DNA of 64,000 nt from Myxococcales bacterium. GTDB lineage: Bacteria > Myxococcota > UBA727 > VGSZ01. Each line of letters begins with the position of its first letter. Within the stretch, counting starts at the first letter, position 1. Position numbers and translations under genes: made by a program. The stretch spans positions 38,810-102,809 of the forward strand of contig JAHFED010000017.1 of assembly GCA_023248635.1 (NCBI GenBank), given 5' to 3'. The notes below the pieces were generated by a model, which was not told the DNA's origin, made no database searches, and saw only the letters and a program-made list of their open reading frames with translations. Shown here piece by piece: positions 36,691 through 43,458 of this stretch.

Positions 36691-36782
36691 ACCCCCAAGA
36701 TCCTGCTGGCGACGGAGACATGATGCCTGAATCTGTTCGGTCGAGACTGAGCATTGCCACGGAGGACGGATCGAACGCGGAA

Positions 36783-36861
36783 CCAGCAGGGGAGAGACGC
36801 CGGCTCATATCCGGTCGGGTCCGCCATCTGGACCCGTAGTCTAGCGGTAGGACGTTCCCTT
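36783..36861 (+). tRNA. Second circularly permuted tRNA-like gene
   Basis: The 3' half comes first: anticodon-stem strand GGGGA (36789-36793), five-base variable loop, T-arm-like GCCGG-CTCATAT-CCGGT (36799-36815), acceptor strand CGGGTCC (36816-36822), then G and CCA (36823-36826). Three bases later the 5' half begins: acceptor GGACCCG (36830-36836), D arm GTCT-AGCGGTA-GGAC (36839-36853), anticodon stem TTCCC (36855-36859). The acceptor pairs 7/7 and the anticodon stem 5/5 (one G-T), so the break is in the anticodon loop. The T loop is not canonical (TTCGAAT expected) and the anticodon cannot be read. Could be degenerate. Confidence 0.5.
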
Positions 36862-36913
36862 ACAAATATGTAATTCCGCTATAGCGCCATCGTCTTCATG
36901 AAGTCGTGGTACG

Positions 36914-36951
36914 GACCCGGTGGGAAGGCTATTCCATCGGGTCTCTTTTTT
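36914..36951 (+). terminator. Rho-independent terminator of the permuted-tRNA transcript
   Basis: Stem GACCCGGTGGGAA with TTCCATCGGGTC (G-T pairs allowed) around a short GGCTA-type loop, followed by TCTTTTTT. Orientation is plus, supporting a plus-strand RNA gene upstream. Confidence 0.8.
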
Positions 36952-36986
36952 CTATGTCTATCGATATACAGTTGATCGCACAGACA

Positions 36987-37883
36987 TCAGGGCACGAGAC
37001 GCAAGGCGACGGGGGCAGCCTGCACTGTGAGCACCTGGCCGTAGGGCAGCTCGAGGGCGTCTTGTTCGATGCCGTCGCCGAAGACGACGCCGCCGTCGTT
37101 CATCTCTGAGGTCAGGATCAGGGATTGGCCGGGCGAAAAGAGGCCGTCGGCGATGTCGGTGCCGGTGACGACGCTGGGCCAGGGCTCGCGCACCAAGAAG
37201 GTCAAATCGCGTGACAAGGGCGTCGGCAGGGGCGCACAGCCTTCTCGACGGCGGGCGACGCTTTTTGCCCACCCCGTCGAACCCGTGCCCGTGCAGACGA
37301 TGAGACCCGACGAGCTGTGGCGCTCTTCCTTGCTCTGGAAACCGATGCGGTAGCGGGACGACTGGTGCGTGCGGTGGCCGACGTAGACCTCGTTGAGGGC
37401 CACCAAGCGTTGGCCGTCGGGGGTCGAGGCCTCGACCATGGTGCGTTCTTCACAGGGGCAGCCCTTCGCGGCGTCGTCGAGCAGCTTTTGCACGCTCTGG
37501 GGTGTGTGGCGCACGAGCACGCCGTCGTAGAGGGTCTTGCTGGGGTTGACGCCGATGACGGGTTGACCGCGCAAGTACTTGGCGACGTTGGCGACCAGCC
37601 CATCTTGGCCGACGGCGATGACGACGTCGTCGGGCTCAAAGAGAAAGCGATCGAGGTCGGTGCGTTGGATGCGTGCCCGTCGCCACGACATGGGAATGGC
37701 CGCGAGCGCGGTGTGCACGGCGTCTTCCTGCACGCCGTGGCGATCGAGGAGGGGCTGCACCGCCTGGCCGCGGCTCTCGAGGAAAAAGCGCGCCTGCGCG
37801 AGCGTGCCGTGCCGCAGGAGCATCATCTCGAGGTCGCTGGGCCGGGTGACGACGACGGCGCGGGGCGGGACAGAGCGGGCCAT
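36987..37883 (-). CDS. NAD-kinase-like protein
   Basis: 298 residues. The NAD-kinase core is recognisable: VVIAVGQDGLVANVAKYL (the normal GGDG loop is here Gly-Gln-Asp-Gly), QPVIGVNPS, LNEVYVGHRTHQSSRY and GLIVCTGTGSTGWAKS, with a C-terminal beta region. NAD kinases phosphorylate NAD to NADP; this divergent branch (extended N-terminus, altered GGDG) may differ in substrate. It follows an SPFH gene and an NrtR-like regulator on the same strand. A terminator and three R2 repeats lie between it and the SPFH gene, so it may have its own promoter. GAGGA precedes the ATG at 37883. Confidence 0.82.
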   Translation of the reverse strand: MARSVPPRAVVVTRPSDLEMMLLRHGTLAQARFFLESRGQAVQPLLDRHGVQEDAVHTALAAIPMSWRRARIQRTDLDRFLFEPDDVVIAVGQDGLVANVAKYLRGQPVIGVNPSKTLYDGVLVRHTPQSVQKLLDDAAKGCPCEERTMVEASTPDGQRLVALNEVYVGHRTHQSSRYRIGFQSKEERHSSSGLIVCTGTGSTGWAKSVARRREGCAPLPTPLSRDLTFLVREPWPSVVTGTDIADGLFSPGQSLILTSEMNDGGVVFGDGIEQDALELPYGQVLTVQAAPVALRLVP

Positions 37884-37891
37884 GTCATCCT

Positions 37892-37992
37892 CACTTCGAG
37901 ACGCGCGAGCGTCTTGAACATCAACACTTCGAGACGCGCGAGCGTCTTGAACATCAACACTTCGAGACGCGCGGGGTCTTGATCAACACTTC
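37892..37992 (+). repeat. R2 repeats, three tandem units
   Basis: CACTTCGAGACGC-GCGA-GCGTCTTGAACATCAA occurs twice perfectly (34-base period) and a third time shortened (GACGCGCGGGGTCTTGATCAA). It forms the leader of the NAD-kinase-like gene. Too few units, with no spacers, to be a CRISPR array. Confidence 0.85.
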
Positions 37993-38010
37993 TGAAACTT
38001 CAAAAATATC

Positions 38011-38052
38011 GAAAACAAAGAAGCGGGAGGACGACGACGAGTCCTCCCGCTT
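38011..38052 (-). terminator. Terminator after the SPFH gene
   Basis: A perfect 12-base stem (AAGCGGGAGGAC with GTCCTCCCGCTT, eight-base loop), followed on the minus strand by CTTTGTTTTC. It lies 12 bases past the SPFH stop. Confidence 0.8.
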
Positions 38053-38063
38053 GGATTCAACAC

Positions 38064-39095
38064 TCAGGCTTGGGTGTCTGCCTCGAGCTTCTTGGCCCCC
38101 GCACCCATCACGCGCTGCAACATGGACCCGAGCATGTCGGGGCTCAGGGTCAGGTGCTCGATGCTGGTCAGTTTGCTGGCCAGCTCGCGGGCGGCCAGGC
38201 CGAACATCGTCGTCGACGACAGGTCCTTGTAGATGTCCATGCGCTCCTTCTCGGCGTTGACCTTGGCCTCCTCCAGCACGCGGATGCTCTGGGCTTGGGC
38301 TTCGGCGTTGAGGGTGACGTTCTTGGCGGCGGCTTCGGCTTCGATGCGCTTGGATTCCGCAGTCTCGGTGGAGCGGCGGCGCTCGTTTTGGCCGCGCTGG
38401 GCGATGAGGGTCTCTTCGCGCTTCGCGAGCTCGATCTGGTTGTGCAGCTCGTTTTCCTGGATGGCGCGCTCCTTCTCGACGGCGAGGGCCCGGCGCTGAA
38501 AGGTCGCTTGATCGGCCTGCTGCTGGATGTGCTCGCGGGCGGGCATTTGCAGGGCCTTTTCCATCTCGGCGGTCGGCAGCACCGACGACACCCGGGTGGC
38601 CACGATCTCGACGCCCATCGAGAGCAGCCCCGGATCCGTCGCCAGGCCGTTGTTGATGGCTGCGCGGATCACTTCGATGCCGTCGTCGAGAATCTGCCGC
38701 AGCGCGGCCTTGTTCAAGAAGGTCGAGGCCAACTGCTGGGCGAGTTGGGTGACGCTGGCGGCGATGCGATCGAGGGGCTCGCCGGTGAAGGCTCCGGTGG
38801 CGCTGTCGACGGAGAAGTCGACGCGGCGGGCGAGCTGTTCGGGTGACTTGACGCGCCAGATCACCGCGCCGTTCACGCTGACGTCTTGGAAGTCGCTGCT
38901 GCGTCCCTTGAACAAGAAGGGCAGCTCGCGATCGTCGAGGGGGACGACGCTGACCGACGCCCCCAGGGGCAGGAACCAAAACGAGAGGCCGGGGCCCGTC
39001 TGCTTGAGCGTGCCGTCTTTGAAGAAGAGCACGTGAGAGGTGGGCTCGGCGCGCAAGTGACGCAAGAAGAGAAAGTTGCTGATGTCGATGACCAT
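38064..39095 (-). CDS. SPFH/band-7 domain protein of the NAD-kinase/Nudix cluster
   Basis: 343 residues from the ATG at 39095 (AAGGAG six bases upstream). A GTG at 39239 with GGGAGGA just upstream would add 48 Pro/Thr-rich residues; both are possible. The opening MVIDISNFLFLRHLRAEPTS, the SPFH core (PLDDRELPFLFKGRSSDFQD, VNGAVIWRV) and a long Glu/Arg-rich coiled coil (about residues 190-290) define it. SPFH proteins form large membrane-associated or soluble ring assemblies. From memory this subfamily occurs next to Nudix and NAD-kinase genes in actinobacteria, supporting a joint NAD-linked role (inference). No membrane helix is evident. Confidence 0.82.
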   Translation of the reverse strand: MVIDISNFLFLRHLRAEPTSHVLFFKDGTLKQTGPGLSFWFLPLGASVSVVPLDDRELPFLFKGRSSDFQDVSVNGAVIWRVKSPEQLARRVDFSVDSATGAFTGEPLDRIAASVTQLAQQLASTFLNKAALRQILDDGIEVIRAAINNGLATDPGLLSMGVEIVATRVSSVLPTAEMEKALQMPAREHIQQQADQATFQRRALAVEKERAIQENELHNQIELAKREETLIAQRGQNERRRSTETAESKRIEAEAAAKNVTLNAEAQAQSIRVLEEAKVNAEKERMDIYKDLSSTTMFGLAARELASKLTSIEHLTLSPDMLGSMLQRVMGAGAKKLEADTQA

Positions 39096-39287
39096 GGGGG
39101 GCTCCTTGGGGTTTCTGCGGGTCGCAGCGGGGGCAGTCGTCGTCGTGGGCGCAGGAGCGACGAAAGCGGTGGTCGACGTCGACGTCGGGGCCGGCGACGA
39201 CGCCTTGGGCGGCTTTGGCGCCTTCGGTGGGGTGTTCACGATTCCTCCCTCTACAGTTCATTCACTTCGATATTTGTGAAGATGACG

Positions 39288-40058
39288 CTACACGGCGGAC
39301 CTCCGGATGAAGCGGTACAGCTCGGCGGGGCGCCAGGTGACGTCGCGCTCGTGGCTGCCGGTGGCCTCGAGGTGCCCCGAAGCCAACATGCGCCGGCGAA
39401 AGGAGTCCTTGTTGACCTGCTCGCCCCGCACGGCTTCGTGCACGTCTTGCAGGGCCCTCAAGGTGAACTCCGCAGGCAAGAGCTGAAAACCGATGGGCGT
39501 GTAGTCGAGCTTGCCCCGCAGCCGTCGCACGGCGGTGCCGAGGATGTCTCGGTGATCGAAAGCCAGCTCGATGGGAGAGTGGGGCCCGTCGCTGTCGACG
39601 AAGACATCGACCGGTCCGCCGGTCTCGCCGGGCCAGGGGACCTCGATGCGCCCCTTGGGGCAAGGTGACGCATCAAAGCGCGCGGCTTCGATGAGGGCGA
39701 CGTGGGCGACGGTGATGACGCGCCCGCGCGGATCCCGCCCGGGGTCGGCGAAGGTGTAGAGCTGCTCCAAGAAGATGTCGTCGAAGCCGGCCTTCTCCTT
39801 GACGATGCGCCGCGCGGCCTCATCGAGGGACTCCTCGATCCTCATGAAGCCCCCGGGCAGCGCGAGCTGCTCTTTGGCGGGGTGGTCGCTGCGCTCGTGC
39901 AGGCAGACGAAGAGAGCCGCGGCTCGCACGGTGAGAATGACGACGTCGACGGCCACCGAGGGGCGCGGAAAAGCGTCGAGCCGGTGACCCGCGAGGAAGG
40001 CTGCTTCGTCGGCGCTGGGGGCTTTGGTCTTCTTCGTCTTGCTCTTCTGCTTGCCCAT
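39288..40058 (-). CDS. NrtR-like Nudix domain transcription regulator
   Basis: 256 residues from the ATG at 40058, preceded by AAGGGGGG. A Lys-rich N-tail leads into the Nudix fold; the box region reads GGFMRIEESLDEAARRIVKEKAGF. The catalytic REUXEE residues are altered to RRIVKEKAG, as in NrtR regulators that bind but may not hydrolyse ADP-ribose-type ligands. The C-terminal 90 residues form a winged helix (TPIGFQLLPAEFTLRALQDVHEAV, then SFRRRMLASGHLEATG). NrtR proteins repress NAD-metabolism genes and respond to ADP-ribose. The tandem palindrome immediately upstream is a candidate autoregulatory operator. First gene of the SPFH/NAD-kinase group. Confidence 0.85.
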   Translation of the reverse strand: MGKQKSKTKKTKAPSADEAAFLAGHRLDAFPRPSVAVDVVILTVRAAALFVCLHERSDHPAKEQLALPGGFMRIEESLDEAARRIVKEKAGFDDIFLEQLYTFADPGRDPRGRVITVAHVALIEAARFDASPCPKGRIEVPWPGETGGPVDVFVDSDGPHSPIELAFDHRDILGTAVRRLRGKLDYTPIGFQLLPAEFTLRALQDVHEAVRGEQVNKDSFRRRMLASGHLEATGSHERDVTWRPAELYRFIRRSAV

Positions 40059-40081
40059 GCCGCCCCCCTTCTCTTCGCCAA

Positions 40082-40106
40082 GCATATATGCACTGAGCAT
40101 ATATGC
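40082..40106 (-). promoter_or_regulatory. Tandem GCATATATGC palindrome, candidate operator
   Basis: Two perfect GCATATATGC palindromes (40082-40091 and 40097-40106), 15 bases centre to centre within near-identical AGCATATATGCAC units, 24 bases upstream of the Nudix-regulator start. AT-rich in a GC-rich setting. Likely bound by the NrtR-like protein itself (inference). Confidence 0.55.
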
Positions 40107-40169
40107 ACAAGGAAGCGAAGCTTGCCCTGAAGATCCAGCTGCTTGGACCCTTGCCGCCCGGCCTGGGCT

Positions 40170-41120
40170 TCAGCAGCCGAGGCAGTCGTCGATGAGGTCG
40201 AAGGGCGCGCGGCAGCAATCGTCGGCGGCGTCGAAGAGGTCTTCAAACAGGGGTGTGATGCCGTAGTTGGTCGCCTGAAAGCGCCGCCATTGGCCACGGT
40301 CTGCGGGCACCAGCGCCAACGGCGTCGACAGGGGTTTCGACGACAAAGGCACGTCGAGAACATCGTGCAGCTGGCATCCCTCGAGCTCGAGGGTGGCGGG
40401 CATCGAGAGGCTGGTGAAGGCCGTGACGTTCCAGACGCCGACCACGATGCGGCAGCGACCGCCGAAACAGCTTGGCTGAGCCACCCCAAGGGCGGTGCCG
40501 AGCTCCACGGCGGCGACGACCTCGGGGAGGGCGCGCCACGCCGCGAGCTCGGGGCTGTCATGACTGGACGTCGTCGTCGAAGGGCCCGTCGAAAAGAGCC
40601 CGTTCAGCTCCGGGCCCACCAGACCCAGGGTCGCGATGCTGATCGGCAGACCGATGGTGAGGGCCCCGAGGGTTTTCACGAGGCTCTCGATGGGACCCGG
40701 GGTGTGCGTCGACGTCGTCACGATGGGTGAAGGCGGCGCTGGCGCTCCGAACATGGCCAACACGGTCACAGCGTCCAGGGCTTTGGCCGACACACGGGTG
40801 CCGACGGCGTCGACCAGCGTCAGAGGGCCGAGGCTCGAGAACGCGGCCGCTTCGACGACGACCTCCAACAGGGCGGGTGAGCTGAGCAACAACGAAGGCG
40901 TCGACGTCAGTGCGTGGGCGTCGAGCATGCGGGTCGTGACCTGGCCGGGGATTTTCTGGCGCACCCGGCTGGCGAGGGCAGGGCCATCGTCGTCGAAGAA
41001 GGGACTGGGGTTTCGCTCCACGGCCCAGCAGGCTTCCTTCAGGTGGCCGTCGTCGGCGAGCCCGCGGGCCGTCACGCAGCCACCCGCGAGCGAGGCAAGG
41101 AGGACCAGGGGCAGGCGCAT
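40170..41120 (-). CDS. Lipoprotein of unknown function
   Basis: 316 residues from the ATG at 41120; lipobox LAGGC (Cys at about residue 15). The first section contains HLKEACWAVERNPSPFFDDDG, common at the N-terminus of a group of myxobacterial lipoproteins. A hydrophobic middle stretch (LVKTLGALTIGLPISIATLGLVG) could be a membrane-inserting segment. The C-terminal part has a beta texture with six Cys, some paired closely (SCFGGRC, DDCCRA, DDCLGC). No family assigned. It lies between the Nudix-regulator gene and a PorV-like gene on the same strand but with a separate start. Confidence 0.65.
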   Translation of the reverse strand: MRLPLVLLASLAGGCVTARGLADDGHLKEACWAVERNPSPFFDDDGPALASRVRQKIPGQVTTRMLDAHALTSTPSLLLSSPALLEVVVEAAAFSSLGPLTLVDAVGTRVSAKALDAVTVLAMFGAPAPPSPIVTTSTHTPGPIESLVKTLGALTIGLPISIATLGLVGPELNGLFSTGPSTTTSSHDSPELAAWRALPEVVAAVELGTALGVAQPSCFGGRCRIVVGVWNVTAFTSLSMPATLELEGCQLHDVLDVPLSSKPLSTPLALVPADRGQWRRFQATNYGITPLFEDLFDAADDCCRAPFDLIDDCLGC

Positions 41121-41177
41121 GGCCAAGGTGTAGCCCGCCGCCGGCCTTGGTTGCCTGCTTCCGTCCACCACGCGGCT

Positions 41178-42134
41178 CTACATCGGGAGGAAGCCCTTGA
41201 GCGCCAGGGCGAAGAAGCCCTTCTCGAGCTTGGGCACGCCGAGCTGGTAGCTCACGTCGAGGCCGAAGTAGGGAACGATGAAGCCTGTGCCCACAGAGAC
41301 GCGGTGTTGATCGCTGAGCTCGTCGTAAAGGTAGCCGGCGCGCAGCGGCACCAGATCCGCCGCGAGGTATTCAACGCCAGTCGAGATGCGCGATTTAGAG
41401 CCGTGTAGAGTCTCAAAATCCACCAACCAATCAAAGGACAGCGTCAGGCCGTCGACGGGACCGCGTAAATCACCAAACGACGACGTCCGCGGCACCCCGG
41501 CCGCCGTTTGGATGACGCCGAACGAGGGAGCGCCGCCAAAGAGCAGCGCCGAGGCTGGGCCAAGGTCCCAAGCACCAGCAAACCCCGCCGAAATGGGTAC
41601 GTGCGCCGACTCGACCGAGCGAATGGGCACCAGGTTGTAGCCGACGGCGCCGATGCTGAAACCGCCCGGAATCTGCGACAGGATTCCGACGTCAGCTGTC
41701 AATGCATTCAGATAGTTTCCGGCGATCGCATCTCGCACATTTTTGTATTTGAAACCGGCGCCGATGCACAAGTAGCGCTCGAGGACCGGGTAAGCGACTG
41801 CGAGGGTGGCGGTTTGCTCCACGGTCTTTCGTCGGGTGAGCTCCCTGCCTTGAAAGGTGTAGGCCAGACCCACAGCGAGTGGGTTGGTCTTGCTGTCGAC
41901 GATGGAGATGTCGCCCTGGTGGTTCTCGTCGGCGAGGTTCATCAAATAGTGACCCTCGAGAGCATAGCGCTGCAGCAAAGGCAGGCCCGCGGGGTTGAAG
42001 TAGATGGCGTCGTTGCCGGTGGCGATGGCCCGGTAGGCCTCACCGAGGGCCAGGGCGCGGGCGCCGACGAAATCCTGGGCCCGGGCCACCGTGCAGCCGA
42101 GCAGAACGAAGCAGACGACGACGACGGCGCGCAC
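41178..42134 (-). CDS. PorV/FadL-like outer-membrane beta-barrel
   Basis: 318 residues. Signal peptide (VVVVCFVLLGCTVARAQD), then the classic start of PorV/UPF0164 barrels, FVGARALALGEAYRAIATGNDAIYFNPAGL. Alternating hydrophobic strands follow, and the last residues of the final strand end on a hydrophobic side chain (LALKGFLPM). Relatives serve as outer-membrane shuttles for type IX secretion or as fatty-acid-like porins; no other T9SS gene is here, so the role is open. Codons near 41390-41430 and 41690-41760 are AT-rich. Confidence 0.8.
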   Translation of the reverse strand: MRAVVVVCFVLLGCTVARAQDFVGARALALGEAYRAIATGNDAIYFNPAGLPLLQRYALEGHYLMNLADENHQGDISIVDSKTNPLAVGLAYTFQGRELTRRKTVEQTATLAVAYPVLERYLCIGAGFKYKNVRDAIAGNYLNALTADVGILSQIPGGFSIGAVGYNLVPIRSVESAHVPISAGFAGAWDLGPASALLFGGAPSFGVIQTAAGVPRTSSFGDLRGPVDGLTLSFDWLVDFETLHGSKSRISTGVEYLAADLVPLRAGYLYDELSDQHRVSVGTGFIVPYFGLDVSYQLGVPKLEKGFFALALKGFLPM

Positions 42135-42193
42135 CTGCTGAACCTAGCGCAGGGGATCGGGGCAGCAACTTTTCCTCGGTCGATCTGAGCTGG

Positions 42194-43285
42194 CTAAGGC
42201 TTGGGGCGCGCCAGGGCTTCGACGCGCGACACGCGTTCGCGCTCGCCGATGACGATGACGACGCTGCCCTCGGCGAGGGCGGCATCGGGAGGGGGGGAAT
42301 AGCGAAAGCCCGTGTCGCCGGCTCCGCGCAAGGCCACCACTTGCAGGCCGCCGTGCTCGACGAGCCAGGCGATGTCGTGGCCTGCCGCCGCCGACGCGCG
42401 ATGCAGCACGACTTCGGTGACGCGTGCTTCGCCGGGGCTGCGCAGCATGGCGTCGAGAAAGGCCACCGTGTGGGGGCGCAGGACCTGGCTCGCGATGCGC
42501 ATGCCCCCGATGAAGCTGGGATTGACGACGTGGCTGGCGCCAGCGGCCCGAAATTTCGGCACACTGGTCTCGTCGCTGCAGTCGACGATGATCTCCAGAT
42601 CTTTGCGCAACTGCCGCGCGGTAACGACGAGGAAGAGGTTGTCCCGGTCGTTGGGCAGACAGCACACCAGCGCCAGGGCTCGCTGCAGCCCGGCCCGCAG
42701 CAGCACTTCCTCGCTCGATGCGTCGCCGACGACGACGGGCAGGTCTTGGTGTTTGTCGCGCAGCGCATGGGCCACTTCGTGGCGCGGGTCGACGACGACG
42801 AGGGCCCGACCGCTGGCCCGGTGCTCCACCAGCACGCGGTCGCTGACCGGGGAGAGCCCACACAACACCGTGTGGCCGCTCAGGTTCTCGATGCGCTTTT
42901 CCAATGCCTTCTCCCGAAAGAACAGGCCGAGGTGGCCCTCGACGAAGAACGCCGTCACCGACGAGATGGCCCACACGGTGACGCCCATGCCGATGACGAG
43001 CAGCATCATCGTGTAGATGCGGGCTGCCGCGAAATCGAGCGGGAAGGCCTCGCTGTAGCCGACGGTGGTCAGGCTGATCACCGCCATCCAAATGCAATCC
43101 AGCGCCGACCACTGCCGCCCATTGGCGAGCCCAACGCACCAATAGCCGACGGCGCCGCCGATGAAGCACATCATCAACGCGAGCAGGGGCGCGCCCATGC
43201 GCCGGAGGATCAGCGCCGGCGTGGCCAGCAGGTCTTGCAGGAACGAATCACGGGCCGTTACGGCCGGTTCCACGGGTTCGGACAT
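42194..43285 (-). CDS. Ion-channel protein with RCK/TrkA domains
   Basis: 363 residues from the ATG at 43285. Two membrane helices surround the pore: ALMMCFIGGAVGYWCVGL, then the filter ISLTTVGYSE (canonical TVGYG is TVGYS here), then MMLLVIGMGVTVWAISSVT. The cytoplasmic part holds a Rossmann TrkA-N domain (HTVLCGLSPVSDRVLVEHRASG, with Asp in VVVDPRHE) and a TrkA-C domain at the end. This is the MthK/Kch layout of ligand-gated K+ channels. The filter Ser may alter selectivity. The stop lies 60 bases from the PorV-like gene start, same strand. Confidence 0.85.
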   Translation of the reverse strand: MSEPVEPAVTARDSFLQDLLATPALILRRMGAPLLALMMCFIGGAVGYWCVGLANGRQWSALDCIWMAVISLTTVGYSEAFPLDFAAARIYTMMLLVIGMGVTVWAISSVTAFFVEGHLGLFFREKALEKRIENLSGHTVLCGLSPVSDRVLVEHRASGRALVVVDPRHEVAHALRDKHQDLPVVVGDASSEEVLLRAGLQRALALVCCLPNDRDNLFLVVTARQLRKDLEIIVDCSDETSVPKFRAAGASHVVNPSFIGGMRIASQVLRPHTVAFLDAMLRSPGEARVTEVVLHRASAAAGHDIAWLVEHGGLQVVALRGAGDTGFRYSPPPDAALAEGSVVIVIGERERVSRVEALARPKP

Positions 43286-43335
43286 CGCGGGGATGCTGTC
43301 ACAACCGGCGCGGAGGCCGGAGGATGCAGCGGGGG

Positions 43336-43392
43336 CCGAAGGCCCGAGGGCAGAGAATTCACCGCCGCCGGGCGATGAACCTGCAGACAATT
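43336..43392. repeat. R1 repeat with extended upstream element
   Basis: GGCCCGAGGGCAGAGAATTC precedes a first R1 hairpin (CACCGCCGCCGGGCGATGAAC) and the CTGCAGACAATT spacer; the second hairpin is missing. The first element is shared with the copy at 31783. Confidence 0.7.
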
Positions 43393-43458
43393 TCGCCAGG
43401 GGGATAACGACGACGCCTCGCGCTTCGCCCCCCGTCACGCCGGCTGCTACCGTCAGGC

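Larger units (their letters stand above)
36302..36956 (+). ncRNA. Structured non-coding region carrying two permuted tRNA-like genes
   Basis: No plausible protein gene occupies 36148-36986: the short open frames lack family signals and codon bias. The plus strand contains two tRNA-like genes with 3' and 5' halves in swapped order, several long-range complementary segments (CAGTCTC at 36469 with GAGACTG at 36519 or 36743; CCTGCTGG at 36702 with CCAGCAGG at 36783; GTTCGGTC at 36735 with GATCGAAC at 36769), and a terminator at 36914-36951. I infer one plus-strand transcript from which the tRNA-like pieces are released. The limits are approximate. Confidence 0.45.

Noticed and set aside
36164..36839. 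Several short ORFs in the 36.1-36.9 kb gap
   Set aside because: They contradict the tRNA-like and hairpin structure, lack ribosome sites and have no protein-like pattern.
36830..36945. Ordinary colinear tRNA using GGACCCG with the CGGGTCT at 36938
   Set aside because: The downstream CGGGTC is better explained as the 3' arm of the terminator, and no T arm fits between; the upstream CGGGTCC-GCCA gives a full pairing.
37892..37992. Possible mini-CRISPR array
   Set aside because: The 34-base units are adjacent with no unique spacers, are internally palindromic, and match R2 elements elsewhere; no cas gene is present.
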